From NCBI GenBank assembly GCA_900547835.1, contig URIJ01000088.1, forward strand, positions 1 through 8,303: a DNA stretch of 8,303 bases. Reading direction: 5' to 3'. Source of the DNA: an uncultured Collinsella sp. (GTDB lineage: Bacteria > Actinomycetota > Coriobacteriia > Coriobacteriales > Coriobacteriaceae). The notes under the pieces are model-generated. The model was not told where the DNA came from. It did not search any database and saw only the letters and a list, made by a program, of their open reading frames with translations. This document shows, in pieces, positions 1-7,078 of this stretch (its first letter is position 1; each line of letters starts with the position of its first letter). The position numbers were made by a program, and so were the translations under genes.

Positions 1-506
1 TCAACAAGGTGACGCCGAAGCTGTTTTCCCAGTGGCCCACGCCCGAGGCCATGGCGGGGGCGAGCGTGGCCGATGTGGCCGATACCATTAAGTCGCTCGG
101 CTTTTATAAGAGTAAGGCCAAGCACGCCGTGGAGGCCGCGCAGATGATCGTTGCCGATTACGGCGGCGAGGTACCGGCCGACATGAAGGAGCTCGTCAAG
201 CTGCCGGGCGTGGGGCGAAAAACGGCGAACATCGTGCTCAACGTGGGGTTTGGCATTGTCGAGGGCATCGCGGTCGATACGCACGTCAACCGCATCGCGC
301 ACCGCCTGATGCTGAGCCCCAAGACGCATGCCAAAGAACCGCTCAAGACCGAGCAAGATCTGCTCAAGATTTTGCCGCACGAGTATTGGAAGTCGGTCAA
401 CCACCAGTGGATCACCTTTGGCCGCGAGATCTGTGACGCCCGCAAGCCTAAGTGCGACGAGTGTCCGCTGGCGGATTTATGTCCCAGCGTGCGCGTAGCG
501 GGGTAG
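1..506 (+). CDS. nth: Endonuclease III (DNA glycosylase/AP lyase), 5' end cut by window edge
   Basis: Base excision repair enzyme that removes oxidised pyrimidines and cleaves the abasic site by beta-elimination. The visible 168 codons cover the C-terminal three quarters of the family's roughly 210-220 residues. The reading frame is open to the left edge, and the first visible codons (Asn-Lys-Val-Thr-Pro-Lys) align with the interior SVNKATAKL region of E. coli Nth, so the GTG at 9 is not the start. Counting from that GTG as residue 1, the helix-hairpin-helix LPGVGRKTA is at 65-73 with the catalytic lysine at 71, and the catalytic aspartate of VDTH is at 90. The four iron-sulfur cysteines at 142, 149, 152 and 158 have the canonical C-X6-C-X2-C-X5-C spacing. 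All key residues are present, so the enzyme is expected to be active. The next gene, mfd, is also a repair gene, but terminator-like sequences separate the two. Identification is very secure. Confidence 0.96.
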   Translation, partial: NKVTPKLFSQWPTPEAMAGASVADVADTIKSLGFYKSKAKHAVEAAQMIVADYGGEVPADMKELVKLPGVGRKTANIVLNVGFGIVEGIAVDTHVNRIAHRLMLSPKTHAKEPLKTEQDLLKILPHEYWKSVNHQWITFGREICDARKPKCDECPLADLCPSVRVAG

Positions 507-511
507 GGCGG

Positions 512-536
512 AACGCATCTTCGTCTGGCGTTTTTT
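512..536 (+). terminator. Possible weak terminator after nth
   Basis: A short inverted repeat, AACGC (512-516) with GCGTT (528-532) and an 11-nt loop, runs directly into six T residues (531-536), starting 6 nt after the nth stop codon. The position and T-run fit an intrinsic terminator, but the stem is only 5 bp and the loop is large, so it is tentative. Confidence 0.35.
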
Positions 537-554
537 GCGGGGCTGGGTTTGCCC

Positions 555-585
555 TTGAGCCGGAGCTCTCTCCATGCGCTACCAT
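555..585 (+). promoter_or_regulatory. Possible promoter upstream of mfd
   Basis: TTGAGC (555-560) and TACCAT (580-585) are acceptable -35 and -10 hexamers separated by 19 bp, slightly wider than ideal. They lie between the weak T-run after nth and the hairpin just before mfd. If real, transcripts would start near 592 and cross the 611-638 hairpin before reaching mfd. No other candidate in the gap is better, but the match is weak. Confidence 0.22.
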
Positions 586-610
586 GACAATCAAGACTTT
601 TGACGTATGA

Positions 611-638
611 CCCGCCGAGCTTGCCTCGGCGGGCTTTT
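611..638 (+). terminator. Terminator-like GC-rich hairpin in the mfd leader
   Basis: CCCGCCGAG (611-619) pairs perfectly over 9 bp with CTCGGCGGG (625-633) across a 5-nt loop and is followed by CTTTT. This is a good intrinsic terminator shape with a short T-tract. It ends only 26 nt before the mfd start codon, so it either terminates transcripts from upstream or works as a leader attenuator for mfd itself, since little room remains for a promoter downstream of it. Confidence 0.65.
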
Positions 639-652
639 GGCGTTGCAATGCC

Positions 653-657
653 GGAGG
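653..657 (+). promoter_or_regulatory. Ribosome binding site that fixes the mfd start
   Basis: GGAGG ends 6 nt before the ATG at 664. This decides the start: the longer in-frame option, the ATG at 607, has no ribosome site and would translate through the 611-633 hairpin. Confidence 0.85.
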
Positions 658-663
658 AACAGC

Positions 664-3600
664 ATGCTCATTCACCGTATAGCCGCGCAGCTCTACACTG
701 CCGAGGCACTGCAGACCGTCGAGGCCGGACTCGATGCCGGCGAGGACGTGACGCTGGCCGTGTCGCAGTCGGGCCGAACGCTTATGGCGGCCGCCCAGTT
801 TGCGCGCCGTCCGCGCCCCACGGTCTACATTGTGAGCGGTGAGGATGCGGCCGATCGCGCCGCGCGCAGCCTTGCCGCCTACGTGGGCTTGGCGCATGTG
901 TGCCGTTTTCCCGAGCGCAAGGACTATCCATGGCGCGAGCAGGCGCCCGACGATGCCGTGGTGGCGCAGCGCTGCGAGGCTCTGGGGCGCATCGTGCGCG
1001 GGGACAACTGCATCATGGTTGCCTCGGCCCGTGCGCTGCTGCGCTGTGTGCCGCCGGTCGAGAGCCGCTATTGGGAGTCCACCACTTTTGCGGTGGGCGA
1101 GGAGATTCCTTTTGACGAGGTGCCGCAGCGCCTGGTGGGCATGGGCTACACCAATGCCGGCGCCGCCGACGCGCCCGGCTTGTTCCGCGTGCACGGCGAC
1201 ACCGTCGAGGTGTTCCCCGCACAGGAAAAGGCGCCCGTGCGCATTGAGTTCTTTGGCGACGAGATCGACCGCATCCGCCGCATGGTGAGTTCAACGGGCC
1301 AGACCATCGGCAACGAGGACAGCATCGAGATCTTCCCCTGTCGCGAGCTGGCGCTTACCGACGAGGCCGTCCACAACATGCATGTGGCGCTCTATCGCGC
1401 CAGCCAGGACGACAGCAAGTTGGCGGCGCTGCTCGAGATGGTGGATGCGCGCATCGTCACGCCCGAGCTCGACCGCTTTTTGCCGGTGATGTACGGCCAG
1501 ACCGTGAGTCCGCTGTCGCACGTGAGCGGCAAGGCGCTCGTGGTGCTGTCCGAGCCGCGCTCGCTGTTCGACGATTGCCTGCGCGCCTACGAGGATATCG
1601 AGGCACGTGCCGGCGAGGCGGGGGTCGACCGTCTGGACGGCCTGTACGTGCGTGCCCAGCAACTCGACTTTGGTTCCCAGCAACGCCTGAACTATGTGAG
1701 CCTCATCCGTGCCGGCGGTGCGGTGACGGCCGAGCTCAAGATTGAGCAGCCGGCCATTGCAGGCTCGGACAACCGTTTTATGACGCGCATCCAGGAGGTC
1801 GTGGGCAAGCGCTATGCCTGCGTGTTTGCCATCCCCGACCGCGGCGCGCGCGAGTCGATGGAGCTCACCTTTGGCGACGAGGGCATTACCTTTGAGGAAT
1901 CGCTGACCGCCGCGCCCGAAAATGCCGGCGCTATCGGCGACCGCGTGCGCGTGGCAGCGGCGGATTCCGCCGACCGTGCCACACGCCAGGAGGCCCATGC
2001 TTCCATTCGCGAGCGAAAGGCCGATGCTCTCAACGCCCGTTCGCTCGAGGCGGGCGCCGCGCAGGCTGCCGCCGGCGCCGCCGTGCCCACCATCTCGCGC
2101 GGGCGCGTGACCTTTGTGGACGCTGCCCTGCCGCAGGGCGTGGTGGTGCCCGATGCCAACCTGGCCGTATTCTCGATTGCCGACCTCAACGCCCGCATGG
2201 ATGCCAACCGCGCGCGCAGCCGCCGCAAGGTGGACGTTACGCAGATCACGTTCCCGTTTAAGCCGGGTGACTACGTGGTGCACGCCACTCACGGCATCGC
2301 GCTCTTTAGCGAGATCGCGCGCCAGGAAGTGGGCGGCAAGGAACGCGACTACTTTTTGCTGGAATATGCCGATGGCGACAAGCTCTACGTGCCGCTCGAG
2401 CAGGTCGACCGCATCACGCGCTATGTTGGCCCCGACGGCGACAAGCCGCGCCTGACCAGGCTCAACACCGCCGACTGGACGCGGGCCACCAACAAGGCGC
2501 GCAAGAATGCCAAAAAGCTGGCGTTTGACCTGGTCGATCTGTATACGCGCCGCTCGTCGATTACCGGTATCGCCTGCCCGCCCGACACACCCGAGCAGAT
2601 CGAGATGGAGGAGAGCTTCCCTTACGACGAGACGCGCGACCAGCTGGAGGCCATCGCCGACATTAAGGCCGACATGGAGGCGCCCAAGCCCATGGACCGC
2701 CTGCTGTGCGGCGACGTGGGCTTTGGCAAGACCGAGGTCGCCCTGCGCGCGGCGTTTAAGTGCGTGGACTCCGGCCGCCAGGTCATGGTGCTCTGCCCCA
2801 CGACCATTCTGGCCCAGCAGCACTACGAGACGTTCTTTGAGCGTTTTGCCCCGTTTGGCCTCGAGGTCGAGGTGCTTAGCCGCTTTCGCACGCCGGCGCA
2901 GCAAAAGCGCGCGCTCAAGGCGTTCGCCGAGGGCACGATCGACGTGCTCATCGGCACGCACCGCCTGCTTTCGGCCGATGTGAACCCCAAGAACCTGGGC
3001 CTGGTGATTATCGACGAGGAACAGCGCTTTGGCGTGCAGCACAAGGAGCAGCTCAAGAACCTGCGTGAGCAGATTGACGTGCTCACGCTTTCGGCAACGC
3101 CGATTCCGCGAACCATGCAGATGGCCACGAGCGGCGTGCGCGATATGAGCCTGATCACCACGCCGCCGACCGGGCGTCGTCCCGTGATCGTGCACGTGGG
3201 GGAGTACGACCCCGACGTGGTGAGTGCGGCGATTCGCCTGGAGGTGGGCCGCGGCGGTCAGGTGTATTACGTGTCCAACCGCGTCAAGACCATCGACGAT
3301 GCCGTGGCGCGCGTGCACGAGGCCGCGCCCGAGGCGCGCGTGGGCGTGGCGCACGGCAAGATGAGCCCGCGCGAGGTCGAGGACGTGATGATCGAGTTCG
3401 CGACCAAGAAGATCGACGTGCTCATCGCCACGACCATCGTGGAGAGCGGCATCGACAACGCAACGGCCAACACGCTGATCATCGAGGACTCGCAGCGTCT
3501 GGGTCTGGCACAGCTCTACCAGCTTAAGGGCCGTGTGGGCCGCTCTGCCACGCAGGCATACGCGTACTTTATGTTCCCGGGCGAGCTGCCGCTTACCGAG

Positions 3601-4296
3601 GAGGCCACGGCACGCCTGACTGCACTTTCCGAGTTCCAAGACCTGGGCAGCGGCATGCGCATCGCCATGCGCGACCTGGAGATTCGCGGCGCCGGCTCGC
3701 TTATGGGCGCCGAGCAGCACGGCAACCTGTCGAGCGTGGGCTTTGACCTGTTTACGCAGATGCTGGGCCAGGCGGTGGCCGAGGCGCGCGGCGATGACGA
3801 CGCCGGCGTGGAGGCGGCGAGCGTGGGCATTAACCTGCCGGCCGATTACTTCTTGTCCGAGGAGTACCTGCCGGCGGTGGATCAGCGCGTGCTCGTGTAC
3901 CGTAAGCTCGCAGCGGCCGAGGACCTGGAGAGCATCGACGAGGTGCAGGAGGAGACCGAGGCCGCGCATGGCGAGCTGCCGTTGGCGGGACTCAACCTGT
4001 TCAACCGCGCGCGCATCCGTATTCGCGGCGAGCGCCTGGGGCTCGAGAGCGTCACGCTCAGCGGTGGACGCATTACCTTCCTGGGGGTCGACGTGCCCAA
4101 GAAGGTGGCCTTTGAGCTTAAGACCCGCTATGGCGCGGTGAACTTTCCCAAGAGCCGCAAGCTGTCGGTGCCCTACAAGGCGGGCGCCGGCGCGGGCAGC
4201 GGCCTGGGTCGCGGTCTCGATGCCAACGACGGCACCGGCCCCGTGGCAGCCGCCCTCATGCTGCTGCAGCAGCTGGGTGCGAGCGACGACGACTAA
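664..4296 (+). CDS. mfd: Transcription-repair coupling factor Mfd
   Basis: ATP-driven DNA translocase that pushes or dislodges RNA polymerase stalled at template-strand lesions and recruits UvrA for nucleotide excision repair. At 1210 aa it is somewhat longer than E. coli Mfd (about 1150). Domains in order: a UvrB-like module in the first ~350 residues (GDTVEVFP 178-185; RIEFFGDEID 193-202); a linker with an Ala-rich stretch at about 427-477; a CarD-like RNA polymerase-interaction domain starting KPGDYVVH at 533-540; a RecG-like superfamily 2 motor with Walker A GDVGFGKT (683-690, Lys689), DEEQ box (784-787), SATPIPRT (810-817) and motif VI QLKGRVGRS (953-961); and the C-terminal TRCF domain beginning near LPADYF (1058). 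The protein ends in a Gly/Ala-rich tail and Asp-Asp-Asp. The ATG at 664 follows GGAGG at ideal spacing. All motor motifs are intact. mfd lies downstream of nth and 56 bp before a membrane phosphatase gene with no obvious functional link. Confidence 0.98.
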   Translation: MLIHRIAAQLYTAEALQTVEAGLDAGEDVTLAVSQSGRTLMAAAQFARRPRPTVYIVSGEDAADRAARSLAAYVGLAHVCRFPERKDYPWREQAPDDAVVAQRCEALGRIVRGDNCIMVASARALLRCVPPVESRYWESTTFAVGEEIPFDEVPQRLVGMGYTNAGAADAPGLFRVHGDTVEVFPAQEKAPVRIEFFGDEIDRIRRMVSSTGQTIGNEDSIEIFPCRELALTDEAVHNMHVALYRASQDDSKLAALLEMVDARIVTPELDRFLPVMYGQTVSPLSHVSGKALVVLSEPRSLFDDCLRAYEDIEARAGEAGVDRLDGLYVRAQQLDFGSQQRLNYVSLIRAGGAVTAELKIEQPAIAGSDNRFMTRIQEVVGKRYACVFAIPDRGARESMELTFGDEGITFEESLTAAPENAGAIGDRVRVAAADSADRATRQEAHASIRERKADALNARSLEAGAAQAAAGAAVPTISRGRVTFVDAALPQGVVVPDANLAVFSIADLNARMDANRARSRRKVDVTQITFPFKPGDYVVHATHGIALFSEIARQEVGGKERDYFLLEYADGDKLYVPLEQVDRITRYVGPDGDKPRLTRLNTADWTRATNKARKNAKKLAFDLVDLYTRRSSITGIACPPDTPEQIEMEESFPYDETRDQLEAIADIKADMEAPKPMDRLLCGDVGFGKTEVALRAAFKCVDSGRQVMVLCPTTILAQQHYETFFERFAPFGLEVEVLSRFRTPAQQKRALKAFAEGTIDVLIGTHRLLSADVNPKNLGLVIIDEEQRFGVQHKEQLKNLREQIDVLTLSATPIPRTMQMATSGVRDMSLITTPPTGRRPVIVHVGEYDPDVVSAAIRLEVGRGGQVYYVSNRVKTIDDAVARVHEAAPEARVGVAHGKMSPREVEDVMIEFATKKIDVLIATTIVESGIDNATANTLIIEDSQRLGLAQLYQLKGRVGRSATQAYAYFMFPGELPLTEEATARLTALSEFQDLGSGMRIAMRDLEIRGAGSLMGAEQHGNLSSVGFDLFTQMLGQAVAEARGDDDAGVEAASVGINLPADYFLSEEYLPAVDQRVLVYRKLAAAEDLESIDEVQEETEAAHGELPLAGLNLFNRARIRIRGERLGLESVTLSGGRITFLGVDVPKKVAFELKTRYGAVNFPKSRKLSVPYKAGAGAGSGLGRGLDANDGTGPVAAALMLLQQLGASDDD

Positions 4297-4352
4297 CGGG
4301 TCGACGTTGCAAACGCCCCATTTGGGCACTCTGGTTCCATCGAAAGGAAAGC

Positions 4353-5216
4353 ATGTTCGGATACATCTATAAGAAAGACGTCGCCATTATCGCGGTTGTT
4401 TTGTGCCTTTGCCTGGGCGTGGGCAGCTTCTTCGATTATCAGATTTCGAGCGCGCTGTTCAACATCGGTAGCATGTACGGTCGCTTTATCGAGGCGGCCG
4501 GCGAGCTGCCGTTCGAGCTGACGGCAAGCGTCGCAGGCGTCATGCTCGTGCGCGCGGTGCGTCCCGATTCCAGAGGGAGCAAATGGCTCGCCGTGCTCGG
4601 CATCCTCGTCAACGTTGGCCTAGCCGGCTACGAGATTATCGGATCGCTGCGTGTCGGCGGCAAGCTCATCGCGGTTCAGTTGGTGCTGACGTTTGTGCTG
4701 GTCATCGTCGCCAACCTTATCGTCTATCGCCTCACGCGCGCGACCGACCCCGACGAGCTCACACGCTGGGCGTTGATGGTGCTGGCCGTGTGGATCGCCC
4801 AGGCCATCATCCTCAACGCGATCGTCAAGCCGTTGTGGTCGCGCCCGCGCATGCGCGTGATCGAGGTCACGCCGGGGCTCACTTTTCAGCCGTGGTGGGT
4901 GATTGGCAACACCGACAAGTGGAGCTATATTGCGGCCGGCGTAATCAAGGACGGCTTTAAGTCGTTTGCGAGCGGACACACGGCGCACGCGGCGATCGGT
5001 ATTATGCTTGCCGGGCTTCCTGCGGCGTCCTTTAAGGAAAAGCCGTCGCGCCGTCGCGTGGTCTTTTGGATGGCGGCTGCGGTTGCGGCGCTCGTCGCCT
5101 TTGGCCGCATTGTGATCGGTGCGCACTTTTTGACTGACGTGAGCTGCGGCTTTGCCCTGGTGCTGGCACTTGAGTGCCTTGCCGCGCGCATTGCCTATCC
5201 GGGCGGCGTACAATAG
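4353..5216 (+). CDS. PAP2-family integral membrane phosphatase
   Basis: Membrane protein of 287 aa belonging to the type 2 phosphatidic acid phosphatase/haloperoxidase-like superfamily, which hydrolyses lipid phosphates or pyrophosphates at the membrane surface. Hydrophobic helices are visible near residues 9-25, 78-92, 105-125, 138-158, 212-224, 236-252 and 264-280. Active-site motifs: motif 1 begins at Lys159 and includes Arg166 (K-PLWSRP-R); motif 2 is SFASGHT with His209; motif 3 is GR-X5-H-X3-D with Arg252, His258 and Asp262. The catalytic histidines and the aspartate are therefore present, although three usually conserved neighbours differ (Pro to Met in motif 1, Pro to Ala before SGH, Ser to Gly before Arg252). 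The start is the ATG preceded by GAAAGGA (4342-4348). It may be co-transcribed with mfd. The substrate (phosphatidate, undecaprenyl pyrophosphate or another lipid phosphate) cannot be told from sequence. Confidence 0.88.
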   Translation: MFGYIYKKDVAIIAVVLCLCLGVGSFFDYQISSALFNIGSMYGRFIEAAGELPFELTASVAGVMLVRAVRPDSRGSKWLAVLGILVNVGLAGYEIIGSLRVGGKLIAVQLVLTFVLVIVANLIVYRLTRATDPDELTRWALMVLAVWIAQAIILNAIVKPLWSRPRMRVIEVTPGLTFQPWWVIGNTDKWSYIAAGVIKDGFKSFASGHTAHAAIGIMLAGLPAASFKEKPSRRRVVFWMAAAVAALVAFGRIVIGAHFLTDVSCGFALVLALECLAARIAYPGGVQ

Positions 5217-5261
5217 CGGCGTTTAAATCATCGGGCCCATGCCCGGCTAGAGAGGATTGCC

Positions 5262-6287
5262 ATGCTCGCGTTCAACAACGACTATTCCCACGGTGCTCAT
5301 CCGGCAGTGCTGCAGGCGCTCGTCGATACCAACATGGAGCCGCAGCCCGGCTACGGTACCGATGCGCACACCGAGCGTGCCAAGCAGCTTATCCGCGAGG
5401 CCTGTCAGGCCCCCGATGCCGACGTGTTTTTTCTGGTGGGCGGCACGCAGGCCAACGCGACGGTGATTGACATGCTGCTCGCGCCCTACGAGGGCGTCGT
5501 TGCCGCCGAGACCGGCCATGTCGCTTGCCACGAGGCGGGCTCCATCGAGTTTGGCGGCCACAAGGTGCTCACCATCCCCGGCTACGAGGGCAAGATGCAC
5601 GCCGAGGACCTCGAGAACTATATCCAGGTGTTCTACGAAAACGAGAGCTACGAGCACACGGTGTTCCCGGGCGCCGTGTACGTGAGTCTATCGACCGAGT
5701 ACGGCACGCTGTACTCCAAGGCCGAGCTTGCGGCGATTCACGCAGTGTGCCAGAAGCGTGAGATTCCGCTGTTTGTGGACGGTGCTCGCCTGGCCTATGC
5801 GCTGGCGGCCGATGAGTGCGACATTACCCTGCCCGAGCTGGCGCAGCTGTGCGACGTGTTCTACATCGGCGGCACCAAGTGCGGCGCTCTGTGCGGCGAG
5901 GCCGTGGTGTTTTGCGGCATGCACGCCCCGGCGCATCCCATTCCGCGTATTAAGCAGCATGGCGCACTGCTTGCCAAGGGCCGCCTGATGGGTGTGCAGT
6001 TCGAGGCTCTTTTTACCGATGGCCTGTATTTTGAGATTGGTCGCCAGGCGATTGAGACCGCTCAGGCGCTGCGTCGCGTGCTGCACGAGCGCGGCTACCA
6101 GTTCTTCTTGGAGACGCCCACGAACCAGCAGTTCGTGATTCTGCCCAACGAGGACATGGCCCGCATTCGCGAGCATGCGGCGATCGAGTACTGGGAAAAG
6201 TACGACGATACCCACACGGTGGTGCGCTTTTGCACCAGCTGGGCCACGACGCAGGAGGACATCGACGCGCTGGCGGCTGTCCTGTAG
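5262..6287 (+). CDS. Threonine aldolase-type PLP enzyme (beta-eliminating lyase family)
   Basis: Fold-type I pyridoxal-phosphate enzyme of 341 aa in the threonine aldolase/beta-eliminating lyase family; the likely reaction is retro-aldol cleavage of L-threonine or allo-threonine to glycine and acetaldehyde in the cytoplasm. The N-terminus FNNDYSHGAHPAVL and PGYGTD (29-34) fit the substrate- and cofactor-contacting start of the family. GGTQAN (60-65) is the phosphate-binding turn, His86 in ETGH is the probable ring-stacking histidine, FVDGARLA (171-178) supplies Asp173 for the pyridine nitrogen, and GGTKCG (203-208) carries the Schiff-base lysine Lys206. VVRFCTSW near 320-327 provides a plausible carboxylate-binding arginine (Arg322). 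Length matches the family (about 330-350). The ATG follows AGAGGA at 5251-5256. It starts 45 bp after the PAP2 gene and is closed by a strong terminator. It resembles LtaE, but a different amino-acid lyase activity in the same family is possible, so no symbol is given. Confidence 0.88.
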   Translation: MLAFNNDYSHGAHPAVLQALVDTNMEPQPGYGTDAHTERAKQLIREACQAPDADVFFLVGGTQANATVIDMLLAPYEGVVAAETGHVACHEAGSIEFGGHKVLTIPGYEGKMHAEDLENYIQVFYENESYEHTVFPGAVYVSLSTEYGTLYSKAELAAIHAVCQKREIPLFVDGARLAYALAADECDITLPELAQLCDVFYIGGTKCGALCGEAVVFCGMHAPAHPIPRIKQHGALLAKGRLMGVQFEALFTDGLYFEIGRQAIETAQALRRVLHERGYQFFLETPTNQQFVILPNEDMARIREHAAIEYWEKYDDTHTVVRFCTSWATTQEDIDALAAVL

Positions 6288-6305
6288 CCTGATGTAATGA
6301 CGAGG

Positions 6306-6348
6306 GGCCGCCTTGCGCTGGGTTTGGCGCAAGGCGGCCTTTGTTTTT
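6306..6348 (+). terminator. Strong intrinsic terminator after the aldolase gene
   Basis: A 13-bp perfect stem pairs GGCCGCCTTGCGC (6306-6318) with GCGCAAGGCGGCC (6327-6339) over an 8-nt loop, followed by TTTGTTTTT (6340-6348). It starts 18 bp after the aldolase stop codon and ends 16 bp before the acetyltransferase start codon, so the GNAT gene either depends on read-through or has a promoter that I cannot identify. Confidence 0.92.
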
Positions 6349-6364
6349 GAGAGAGAAGGGTTGT

Positions 6365-6955
6365 ATGACCGAGATGTCCGAGCCGGCGATTCGCCTGGCG
6401 ACGCCCGAAGACGCGCCGGCGTTGCTTGCCATCTATGAGCCGTATGTGCGCCAGACGGCGATTACCTGCGAATACGAGGTGCCGAGCGTTGAGGAGTTCG
6501 CCGGGCGCATCGAGCGTACGCTCAAGCGCTATCCGTATCTGGTGATGGAGCTGGACGGGCGTCCGGTAGGCTATGCCTATGCGAGTCCGCTCAACAGCCG
6601 CGAGGCATACGACTGGTCGGTCGAGACGTCGATCTACCTGGCACGCGATGTGCGCCATGGCGGGCTGGGTCGCAAGTTGCACGATACGCTCAAGCAATGC
6701 CTGATTGCGATGGGCATCACCAACATGTGCGCGCTCATCGCCGTGCCGCACGATAAGGACGACGAGTATCTGACGCACAACAGCCAGGATTTCCATGCCC
6801 ATATGGGGTATCGCCTGGTGGGCGCCTTCGACCGCTGCGCCCAAAAGTTCGGCCGCTGGTACGACATGTGCTGGATGGAGCTGGTCCTGGCCGAGCGCAC
6901 ACCCAACCAACCCAAACCAACCTGGTTCCCCGACCTTCCCAAACCTACCATTTAG
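6365..6955 (+). CDS. GNAT N-acetyltransferase, phosphinothricin acetyltransferase-like
   Basis: Cytoplasmic acetyl-CoA-dependent N-acetyltransferase of 196 aa. The N-terminus (IRLATPEDAPALLAIYEPYV), YPYLVMELDGRPVGYAYASP (56-75), YDWSVETSIY (82-91, with Glu88 at the position of the family's conserved active-site glutamate) and KFGRWYDMCWMEL (161-173) follow the phosphinothricin/methionine-sulfone acetyltransferase pattern. The acetyl-CoA pyrophosphate loop is RHGGLG (97-102), matching R/Q-X2-G-X-G. Two differences stand out: extra charged residues around 128-138 (PHDKDDEYLTH) before the usual N-S...H..GY helix, and a Pro-rich C-terminal tail of about 20 residues past the last beta strand. The ATG at 6365 follows GAAGGG (6355-6360); the upstream in-frame TTG at 6341 lies in the terminator T-tract and is unlikely. 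The true acceptor (an amino acid, amine or toxic analogue) is unknown; a herbicide-resistance role should not be assumed. Confidence 0.87.
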   Translation: MTEMSEPAIRLATPEDAPALLAIYEPYVRQTAITCEYEVPSVEEFAGRIERTLKRYPYLVMELDGRPVGYAYASPLNSREAYDWSVETSIYLARDVRHGGLGRKLHDTLKQCLIAMGITNMCALIAVPHDKDDEYLTHNSQDFHAHMGYRLVGAFDRCAQKFGRWYDMCWMELVLAERTPNQPKPTWFPDLPKPTI

Positions 6956-7040
6956 GGACAGGTTTATTTTGGCCGCTTTATAGCGTCAATTCACCGCGAG
7001 AAGTACGGATTCACGCGTCTTTTGATGCGGATGGGCTTAA

Positions 7041-7072
7041 TTTGGCTTCGATTTGGGTTCGTTTGGCTTCGA
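7041..7072. repeat. Three short tandem units TTTGG(C/G)TTCG(A)
   Basis: TTTGGCTTCGA (7041-7051), TTTGGGTTCG (7052-7061) and TTTGGCTTCGA (7062-7072) form a near-perfect tandem array with a period of 10-11 bp, about one helical turn. The 13-mer TTTGGCTTCGATT recurs exactly 21 bp apart. The array ends 6 bp before the large inverted-repeat element. Its function is unknown. Confidence 0.75.
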
Positions 7073-7078
7073 TTCGAA

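Noticed and set aside
607..663. Longer N-terminus for Mfd from the ATG at 607
   Set aside because: It would translate through the 611-633 hairpin and has no ribosome site. The ATG at 664 has GGAGG at 6 nt and begins with a normal Mfd N-terminus.
448..1194. Open frame on the - strand across the nth end and mfd start
   Set aside because: It overlaps two secure genes and the leader hairpin, and its composition is a codon shadow.
4314..4326. GCCC...GGGC after mfd as a terminator
   Set aside because: Only four pairs and no T-run follows, so I do not call mfd termination here.
1291..4329. A 1012-codon open frame on the - strand opposite mfd
   Set aside because: It is a high-GC shadow of the mfd codon pattern: its translation is rich in His, Arg, Ala and Gly without recognisable domains, while the + strand carries all Mfd motifs.
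5209..5214. TACAAT as a -10 box for the aldolase gene
   Set aside because: No acceptable -35 hexamer occurs at 16-19 bp, and the hexamer includes the end of the PAP2 coding sequence, so a promoter is not supported.
5232..5245. CGGGC-CCAT-GCCCG hairpin before the aldolase gene
   Set aside because: Only 5 bp with no T-run; expected by chance in GC-rich DNA and not a terminator.
6341..6364. TTG start giving eight extra residues to the acetyltransferase
   Set aside because: It lies in the terminator T-tract; the ATG at 6365 has a proper ribosome site and gives the family's usual N-terminus.
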